Made by a program: the position numbers and the translations under genes. A DNA stretch of 19,872 bases from the NCBI GenBank assembly GCA_025361995.1, contig JANYIP010000349.1, positions 1-19,872 on the forward strand, in the 5' to 3' direction. The notes beneath the pieces are model-generated. The model saw only the letters and a list, made by a program, of their open reading frames with translations. It did not search any database and was not told the origin of the DNA. Positions 14,883-19,872 of this stretch are shown one piece after another. The stretch comes from Streptomycetales bacterium. Its GTDB lineage: Bacteria; Actinomycetota; Actinomycetes; Prado026. How positions within the stretch are numbered: the first letter of the stretch is position 1; the number at the start of each line of letters is the position of its first letter.

Positions 14883-17240
14883 ATGGCAAGGCCTCAAGCT
14901 GCCGGAGCGCTCGGCGCGCTGATCCGGCTCGCGCTCTTCGCTGTCGTCAGCGTGCTCTCCGGCGTGCTCGTCGCCGGGCTGCTCCTGCCCTTGGTCGGGA
15001 CCTTCGGAGCGGCCGCCAAGACCGCCAGCCAGGACTTCGAGAACCTCCCCAGCATCCTGCGCCAGCCGCTGCTCTCCCAGCAGACCAAGATCTACACCTC
15101 AGACGGCAAGCTGCTGGCGACGATCTTCGCCCAGAACCGCATCTTCGTGCAGCTCAAGGACATCTCCCCGCTGCTCCAGCAGGCGATCGTCGCCGTCGAG
15201 GACAACCGCTTCTACGAGCACAAGGGTGTCGACGTCCACGGGCTTGCCCGTGCGCTCGTCACCGACCTCGAGGGCAAGGACGTGCAGGGCGGATCGACGA
15301 TCACCCAGCAGTACGTCAAGCAGGTCCTCGTCGCCACCGCCACCACCGACGCTGAGCGTGCCGAGGCCACTGCCCGCACCCCAGCTCGCAAGCTCCGCGA
15401 GATGCGGCTCGCCCTCGGCCTCGAAGAGGTGTGGACCAAGCAGCAGATCCTCGAGGGCTACCTCAACATCGCCTACTTCGGGCACGGGGCGTACGGCGCC
15501 GAAGCGGCCTCGCTGCGCTACTTCGGGGTGCACGCGTCCAAGCTCACCCTCGCCGAAGCGGCCACCCTGGCGGGTCTCGTCCAGTCGCCGGTCTCGTACG
15601 ACCCGCTGCGGGCCCCGAACCTGTCGACCAAGCGGCGCAACGTCGTGCTGTCCCGGATGTTCGACCAGGGCATCATCTCCGGCCAGGACTACTACGCAGC
15701 GCTCGCGATCCCGATGTCCAAGCTGACCGCTGGGTCCGCGCCGCCGGCCAGCGGCTGCACGTCCTCGGTGGCGCCATACTTCTGCAACTACGTGCTGACC
15801 GTCCTGAAGACCGATCCGACCTTCGGCAAGACCGCTGCCGACCGGGACGCCTTCCTCGCCCAGGGGGGGCTCAGCATCACGACCTCGCTCAACTCGGTCG
15901 CGCAGGCGCAGGCGCAGGCTGCCCTGATCCAGAAGGTGCCCTATGCCGACAGGCACGGTGCGGCCATCAGCGTCGTCCAGCCCGGCACCGGGAACATCCA
16001 GGTGATGGCGCAGAACCGGATCTGGGGGACCAAGCGGGGCAACCAGTACACGACGTACAACTACAACGTCGACCGCAGCGGCGGCGGGGTCAACTTCAAC
16101 GGGGTCGGCTTCCAGACCGGGTCGACCTTCAAGCCCTTCGTGCTGGCTGCGGCGCTCGAGGAGAAGATCCCGGTCAACGAGGTCATCAAGGCCCCGAAGA
16201 CCCTGGTCCCCATCGGCTACACAAACTGCGCCGGCCAGGACGTCTCGGCCCCCGGCGCGCTGATCCACAACGACGAGGGCCAGGGCGGCGGCAACTTCAA
16301 CCTGCTCACGGCCACCGCGCAGTCCGTGAACACCGCGTTCATGCTCATCGAGAAGCAGACCGGCCTGTGCCTTCCCGCCCAGATCGCGGCGGCAATGGGC
16401 ATCCGCCGGGCCGACGGCGAGGCCCTGCACCAGGTGCCCAGCATGACCCTCGGGGTCAACCCGATCGCGCCGCTCCACATGGCCGAGGCGTACGCCGCTT
16501 TCGCCGCGCACGGCATGCACTGCACCCCGCGGGCGATCCTGTCGATCAAGGACGCCAGCGGCAAGGCCGTCAAGGTGCCCCCGATGCGCTGCGGGCAGGT
16601 GATCCCGGCGGCGATCGCGGACGGCGTCACCGCGATCCTCGAGGGCGTCATGACCCACGGCACCGGCGTGAACATGGCCTTCAACCACCAGACCGCTGGC
16701 AAGACCGGGACCACCGACGGGCACGTCAACGTGTGGTTCTGCGGCTACACCCTCCAGCTCGCCGCCGCGGCGTGGGTCGGCGACCCGACCGGGTCCTCCA
16801 ACACCAAGCTCTGGTCGATGTCCGATGTGTCGATCAACGGCCACCGGTACGCGCCGGCCTTCGGCCTCAACCTGCCAGGACCCATCTGGAAAGTCGTCAT
16901 GGTGGACATGTCGGCCAACCTGCCGTTCCTGAACTTCAACAAGCCCGATCCCTCGATCATCAAGGGCTTCACCATCAAGGTGCCGGACGTGACGGGCCTG
17001 TCGCTGACCGATGCCCTCAAGGCGCTGAACGACGCCGGGCTGATCGGTCAGCCGGCCACGACCTCGGTCCCGTCGCCGACCGTGCCGAAGGGCAAGGTCG
17101 CCAGCACGAGCCCGCCGGCCGGCTCGTCCGTACCCACCGGCACGACCGTCATCGTGAGTGTGAGCAGCGGGCCCCCACCACCGCCACCACCGCCCACGAC
17201 CAGTCCCACCCCGACCCCGACCGCCACTCCCAGCCCTTAG
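14883..17240 (+). CDS. ponA: Class A penicillin-binding protein with PASTA domain (PonA2 type)
   Basis: This bifunctional peptidoglycan synthase has about 785 residues. In order: short cytoplasmic tail, membrane helix (about 12-38), glycosyltransferase family 51 domain with catalytic Glu106 in VEDNRFYEH and GGSTITQQ at 136-143, and a transpeptidase domain with STFK (Ser414-Lys417), SVN (481-483) and KTGT (607-610). One PASTA domain (about 699-762) and a Pro/Thr-rich tail follow. Several Cys lie in the extracellular part (CTSSVAPYFC, NCAG, CLP, MRCG), probably disulfides. It polymerises glycan and cross-links peptides at the cell surface and is a beta-lactam target. The order wblA (-), ponA (+) matches Rv3681c-Rv3682. 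The start could instead be GTG 14874, adding three residues. Confidence 0.96.
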   Translation: MARPQAAGALGALIRLALFAVVSVLSGVLVAGLLLPLVGTFGAAAKTASQDFENLPSILRQPLLSQQTKIYTSDGKLLATIFAQNRIFVQLKDISPLLQQAIVAVEDNRFYEHKGVDVHGLARALVTDLEGKDVQGGSTITQQYVKQVLVATATTDAERAEATARTPARKLREMRLALGLEEVWTKQQILEGYLNIAYFGHGAYGAEAASLRYFGVHASKLTLAEAATLAGLVQSPVSYDPLRAPNLSTKRRNVVLSRMFDQGIISGQDYYAALAIPMSKLTAGSAPPASGCTSSVAPYFCNYVLTVLKTDPTFGKTAADRDAFLAQGGLSITTSLNSVAQAQAQAALIQKVPYADRHGAAISVVQPGTGNIQVMAQNRIWGTKRGNQYTTYNYNVDRSGGGVNFNGVGFQTGSTFKPFVLAAALEEKIPVNEVIKAPKTLVPIGYTNCAGQDVSAPGALIHNDEGQGGGNFNLLTATAQSVNTAFMLIEKQTGLCLPAQIAAAMGIRRADGEALHQVPSMTLGVNPIAPLHMAEAYAAFAAHGMHCTPRAILSIKDASGKAVKVPPMRCGQVIPAAIADGVTAILEGVMTHGTGVNMAFNHQTAGKTGTTDGHVNVWFCGYTLQLAAAAWVGDPTGSSNTKLWSMSDVSINGHRYAPAFGLNLPGPIWKVVMVDMSANLPFLNFNKPDPSIIKGFTIKVPDVTGLSLTDALKALNDAGLIGQPATTSVPSPTVPKGKVASTSPPAGSSVPTGTTVIVSVSSGPPPPPPPPTTSPTPTPTATPSP

Positions 17241-17252
17241 CCCGCCGCGCTA

Positions 17253-17267
17253 GCCCGACTTGCGGGC
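17253..17267. terminator. Possible bidirectional stem-loop between ponA and yqeY
   Basis: GCCCG (17253-17257) and CGGGC (17263-17267) form a short stem with a 5 nt loop, 12 nt past the ponA stop and between convergent genes. No T-tract follows, so confidence is low. Confidence 0.3.
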
Positions 17268-17298
17268 AGCGAGTGTCCCAACTGCTCGGCGGCAGGAC

Positions 17299-17763
17299 CT
17301 AGGAGAGGCCGAGCTGCTGGCGTACCTCGGCGGCGACGCGGCCGCCCTCGGCCTGGCCGGCCACCTGCGGGGTCACCAACTTCATGACAGCCCCCATCGC
17401 GCGCGGGCCTTCGGCGCCCTCGGCGCGGGCCTGCGCCACCGCGGTCGTGACGATCGCGGTGAGGTCCTCGTCCGCCATCGCGGCCGGCAGGTACGTCTCC
17501 AGGACGCCTAGCTCGGCGCGCTCGCGCTCGGCCAGCTCCGGCCGCTTCGCGTCGTCGTACGCCTGGGCCGACTCGCGCCGCTTCTTCGCCTCGCGCTGCA
17601 GCACCGCGACGACCTCGTCGTCGCTCAGCTCCCGCGCGACCTTGCCGGCGACCTCCTCGTTCGTCAACGCGGTCAGCGCCATCCGCAGCGTCGCCGTACG
17701 CAGCTCGTCCCGCGCCCGCATGCCGTCGGTCAGGTCGCTGTGCAGCCGCTCCTTGAGGGTCAT
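17299..17763 (-). CDS. GatB/YqeY domain protein
   Basis: This 154-residue YqeY-family protein begins MTLKERLHSDLTDGMRARDEL, has ATLRMALTALTNEEV and the acidic/basic helix EAKKRRESAQAYDDAKRPELAE, then LETYLPAAMADEDL and a C-terminal region ending VAAEVRQQLGLS. It is related to the tail domain of the GatB amidotransferase subunit, which contacts tRNA. The free-standing form probably acts in tRNA or translation quality control, but its role is not established. ATG 17763 is 6 nt after a GATGCT hexamer. It is divergent from the metallophosphoesterase with a 37 bp gap. Confidence 0.93.
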   Translation of the reverse strand: MTLKERLHSDLTDGMRARDELRTATLRMALTALTNEEVAGKVARELSDDEVVAVLQREAKKRRESAQAYDDAKRPELAERERAELGVLETYLPAAMADEDLTAIVTTAVAQARAEGAEGPRAMGAVMKLVTPQVAGQAEGGRVAAEVRQQLGLS

Positions 17764-17769
17764 GAGGCA

Positions 17770-17775
17770 AGCATC
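17770..17775 (-). promoter_or_regulatory. yqeY -10-like hexamer GATGCT
   Basis: GATGCT fits the relaxed pattern NANNNT and is 6 nt before the ATG at 17763. The first base departs from the TANNNT consensus, so support is weaker than for the other sites. Confidence 0.3.
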
Positions 17776-17788
17776 TCAGCAACCGTGC

Positions 17789-17794
17789 GACCAT
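17789..17794 (+). promoter_or_regulatory. Metallophosphoesterase -10-like hexamer GACCAT
   Basis: GACCAT has A at positions 2 and 5 and T at 6, and lies 6 nt before the ATG at 17801. Like its divergent partner it lacks the first T. Confidence 0.35.
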
Positions 17795-17800
17795 GAAGCG

Positions 17801-18688
17801 ATGCACCTCGTGACCCGCGCCCTTGTCGGCACCGCTGTGACGGGAGCCGCCGCCCTGGCGTACTCCGCCGGGTTCGAGGTCCGCTCGTTCAGGCTCCGCC
17901 GGGTCACCGTCCCCGTGCTCGCCCCCGGCCAGGCCCCGCTGCGGGTCCTGCAGATCACCGACCTGCACATGACCCCGGGTCAGCACCGCAAGCAGGAGTG
18001 GGTACGCCGCCTCGCCGACCTGAAGCCCGACCTCGTCATCGACACCGGCGACAACCTCGCCCACCTCGAAGCCGTACCCTCCGTGCTGCACGCCCTCGAG
18101 CCGCTGCTCGCGCTGCCCGGGGCCTTCGTCCTGGGGTCCAACGACATCTATGCGCCCGTGCCCAAGAACCCGGCCAAGTACCTGCGACCTGACACCGGCG
18201 AGCGCGCGCACTCCCAAGAGCTGCCGTGGCGCGACCTGCGCGACGGCATGGCGTCAGCCGGCTGGGCCGACCTCACCAACGCGCGCGGCCGGGTCAAGGT
18301 CGGTGCCCGCGAGGTCGAGCTGGTCGGCGTCGACGACCCGCACATCTGGCGCGACCGGTACGACGCTGTCGAGGGACCGCCCGCCGACGACGTCGACCTC
18401 AGCTTCGGCGTCGTGCACGCTCCGTACCACCGGGTCGTCGACCGGATGGCCGCCGACGGTCTCCCGCTGGTCCTGGCCGGCCACACGCACGGCGGACAGC
18501 TGCGGATCCCGTTCTACGGCGCCCTGGTGTCGAACTGCGACCTCGACCCGCGCAGGGCACGCGGGCTCTCCCGGCACACCGACTCGACGCTCCTGCACGT
18601 CTCGGCGGGGCTGGGTACGTCCCCGTACACGCCGTTCCGCTTCGCCTGCCCGCCTGAGGCCACCTTGCTGACACTCGTCGCCGGCTGA
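17801..18688 (+). CDS. Metallophosphoesterase, calcineurin-like (YkuE type)
   Basis: The 295-residue protein has the two-metal phosphoesterase site: ITDLHM with Asp54 and His56, IDTGDNL with Asp84, LGSNDIY with Asn114, VVHAPYH with His206 and LAGHTHGGQ with His228 and His230. A hydrophobic N-terminal stretch (about 5-24, ALVGTAVTGAAALAYSAGF) may be a membrane anchor or uncleaved signal, placing the active site outside the membrane. YkuE relatives are envelope-linked phosphoesterases, but the substrate here is unknown. The position equals Rv3683. The next gene is tRNA-Pro. Confidence 0.94.
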   Translation: MHLVTRALVGTAVTGAAALAYSAGFEVRSFRLRRVTVPVLAPGQAPLRVLQITDLHMTPGQHRKQEWVRRLADLKPDLVIDTGDNLAHLEAVPSVLHALEPLLALPGAFVLGSNDIYAPVPKNPAKYLRPDTGERAHSQELPWRDLRDGMASAGWADLTNARGRVKVGAREVELVGVDDPHIWRDRYDAVEGPPADDVDLSFGVVHAPYHRVVDRMAADGLPLVLAGHTHGGQLRIPFYGALVSNCDLDPRRARGLSRHTDSTLLHVSAGLGTSPYTPFRFACPPEATLLTLVAG

Positions 18689-18707
18689 CCCGGCGGGCGC
18701 AACCGAG

Positions 18708-18737
18708 TTGGGCCGGGTTCGGCGGCTCGGCTATCCT
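18708..18737 (+). promoter_or_regulatory. tRNA-Pro promoter (TTGGGC - 18 bp - TATCCT)
   Basis: The -35 TTGGGC is at 18708-18713 and the -10 TATCCT at 18732-18737, with an 18 bp spacer. The -10 ends 13 nt before the mature tRNA 5' end. This is the best sigma70-type promoter in the window. Confidence 0.6.
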
Positions 18738-18747
18738 GCACGGGCAC

Positions 18748-18824
<77 letters not shown>

Positions 18825-18831
18825 CGCATCT

Positions 18832-18866
18832 CAGCCGGTGTCTCTGCAGGTCAGAGGCACCGGCTG
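18832..18866 (+). terminator. Strong stem-loop after tRNA-Pro
   Basis: Arms 18832-18846 and 18852-18866 pair over 15 positions with one mismatch around the 5 nt loop CAGGT, followed by TCGCTTTG. It starts 8 nt after the tRNA and probably ends its transcript. A smaller stem, GGCCC/GGGCC (18878-18892), lies just beyond. Confidence 0.7.
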
Positions 18867-18894
18867 TCGCTTTGAGTGGCCCCAAATGGGCCTC

Positions 18895-18915
18895 TGGTCA
18901 CAGGATTGGTCACAG
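18895..18915. repeat. Two direct copies of TGGTCACAG
   Basis: Copies at 18895-18903 and 18907-18915 are spaced 12 bp start to start, about one helical turn. They lie between the tRNA and the end of the integrase gene. Their size, spacing and place suggest integrase or excisionase arm-type sites; this is inference. Confidence 0.5.
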
Positions 18916-18971
18916 AAACTCGGCGGTCCCCAGCGGACGGTCACGGCGGTTCCCGGTTGCGGGTGGACGAG

Positions 18972-19872
18972 TCAGGTGTTCTCACGGATCAGCGTCGCGA
19001 CCTTGTTAGCGGCCTCGGCGTCCATGGCCGGGTTCACGTGGCTGTAGATGTCGAGCGTGATCGCGATGGTCGAATGGCCGAGCCGTTCTTGGACGACCTT
19101 CGGGTGAACCCCGGCTTGGAGCGCGAGGGTCGCCCAGGTGTGACGGAGCCCGTGCATCGACAGGTACGGCATCTCGTGGCGTCCCACGGCCTTGCGGAAC
19201 AGGTTGGAGGCCACCTTGGGATGCAATGGTTCACCCTCGCGCGTGCAGAACACCAGGCCATGGCCGGCGTACGAGTCGCCGGCCCGAAGCCGCTCCGCGA
19301 GCTGTTTCGTGCGGTGCGCACGCAGGGCGACGATCGTGTCGGGGTCGAGCGCGATGGCCCGGCGCCCGCGCGCGGTCTTGGGGGTTCCCCAGCTGAGTCC
19401 GGTGTCACCGCTGGCATAGTCATGTGCCTGGATCAGAGTCCGGTTGATCGACAGACGACCGGAGCCAAGGTCCACATCGTCCCAACCGAGTCCGAGGGCC
19501 TCGCCCCGCCGCATGCCGGTGGTCGCAAGCAGCCGCCAAAGGATCGAGTACCGACTCGCGGAGGTGGAACGAAGGAATCGAGCCACCTCCGCACCGGTCC
19601 AGGTCCGTTCTCTGACCTGCTCTGCTGGTCGTGCCCTGGGCGGATCAGCAACGTCGCTCGGATTTCGCGCGAGCAGGCTCCAGCGAACGGCGTCCCGGAA
19701 GGCGCGGTGCAGGATGGTGTGGATGTACGAGACCGTGCGAGGCGAGAGCGCCCGACGGTGCTCGCCGACGATCAGGTCCGCGTACAGCGCGTTCAGCATC
19801 GAGGCCTGCACATGCTGCAACGCGACCCCGGCGATCGGCTTGGGCGCCACATGGATCCGAATGTTGCGGGCG
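18972..19872 (-). CDS. Tyrosine site-specific integrase (partial, N-terminus outside window)
   Basis: About 299 residues are visible and the frame continues through the right edge (NIRIHVAPKPIAGVALQHVQ precedes the first GTG at 19850). The N-terminal side shows the SAM-like core-binding domain (MLNALYADLIVGEHRRALSP), then the catalytic domain. Catalytic residues are all present: Arg in TTGMRRGEALGL, Lys in GTPKTARGRR, His and Arg in HGLRHTWA, His in GHSTIAITL and the nucleophile Tyr in LDIYSHVNP. It therefore looks able to cut and rejoin DNA at the tRNA-Pro site. Its 3' end lies 147 bp from the tRNA, as for integrases next to their own attachment site. Confidence 0.95.
   Translation of the reverse strand, partial: ARNIRIHVAPKPIAGVALQHVQASMLNALYADLIVGEHRRALSPRTVSYIHTILHRAFRDAVRWSLLARNPSDVADPPRARPAEQVRERTWTGAEVARFLRSTSASRYSILWRLLATTGMRRGEALGLGWDDVDLGSGRLSINRTLIQAHDYASGDTGLSWGTPKTARGRRAIALDPDTIVALRAHRTKQLAERLRAGDSYAGHGLVFCTREGEPLHPKVASNLFRKAVGRHEMPYLSMHGLRHTWATLALQAGVHPKVVQERLGHSTIAITLDIYSHVNPAMDAEAANKVATLIRENT

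Larger units (their letters stand above)
18825..19872. mobile_element. Left edge of an element integrated at tRNA-Pro (continues beyond window)
   Basis: Directly downstream of the tRNA are a stem-loop, paired direct repeats and a tyrosine integrase gene pointing toward the tRNA, the classic layout of an integrated phage or actinomycete integrative element. The Streptomyces plasmid pSAM2 is a known case of integration at tRNA-Pro. The second attachment site and the cargo lie outside the window. By eye this part is less GC-rich than the rest (not counted). Confidence 0.75.

Noticed and set aside
15099..16844. Antisense open frame of 581 codons across ponA, and a plus-strand one of 623 codons (15431-17302) in another frame
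   Set aside because: Both are shadows of the penicillin-binding protein gene, whose motifs and length are fully convincing.

Overview
The window is high-GC DNA (estimated by eye, not counted) with GTG starts, a WhiB-family regulator, an RsiG-like protein and a PASTA-tailed penicillin-binding protein. This points to a multicellular or sporulation-type actinobacterium; I cannot name the genus. Gene order closely follows a conserved actinobacterial block known from memory in Mycobacterium tuberculosis (about Rv3667 acs to Rv3683 metallophosphoesterase) and in Streptomyces around wblA. That synteny supports many of the product calls.

Layout. 1-447 (-): 5' part of a conserved Fic-like protein. 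542-2500 (+): acs, acetyl-CoA synthetase. 2501-2627: a tandem repeat and a REP-like inverted repeat. 2615-4605 (-): SigE-family ECF sigma factor and its overlapping membrane partner. 4730-5239 (+): Holin-X type membrane protein. 5253-7844 (-): operon nth - CoA pyrophosphatase - marP. 7934-8473 (+): RsiG-like anti-sigma homologue. 8567-9247 (+): crp. 9241-11264 (-): tightly packed operon DUF4177 - ridA - Nudix - MBL hydrolase. 11298-13492 (+): two ArsA/Get3-like ATPases, translationally coupled. 13489-14294 (-): broken aminoglycoside-phosphotransferase-like gene. 14377-14685 (-): wblA/whiB4-type regulator. 14883-17240 (+): class A PBP of PonA2 type. 17299-17763 (-): YqeY. 17801-18688 (+): metallophosphoesterase. 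18751-18824 (+): tRNA-Pro(CGG). 18972 to the window end (-): tyrosine integrase, the edge of an element integrated at the tRNA.

Themes. The core genes link second-messenger regulation (Crp; an RsiG homologue with a c-di-GMP motif; WblA) with envelope maintenance (MarP, PonA2) and housekeeping clean-up (two Nudix enzymes, RidA, MBL, endonuclease III). A recurring promoter layout is visible: a TANNNT-like -10 hexamer sits 6-7 nt before the start codon of many genes (leaderless transcripts). It includes a mirror-image pair between the DUF4177 gene and the first ArsA-like gene. acs, the Holin-X gene and crp instead carry Shine-Dalgarno sequences. The accessory parts are the sigma/anti-sigma module, the phosphotransferase pseudogene and the integrated element at the right edge. 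I found no CRISPR array, rRNA or insertion sequence.
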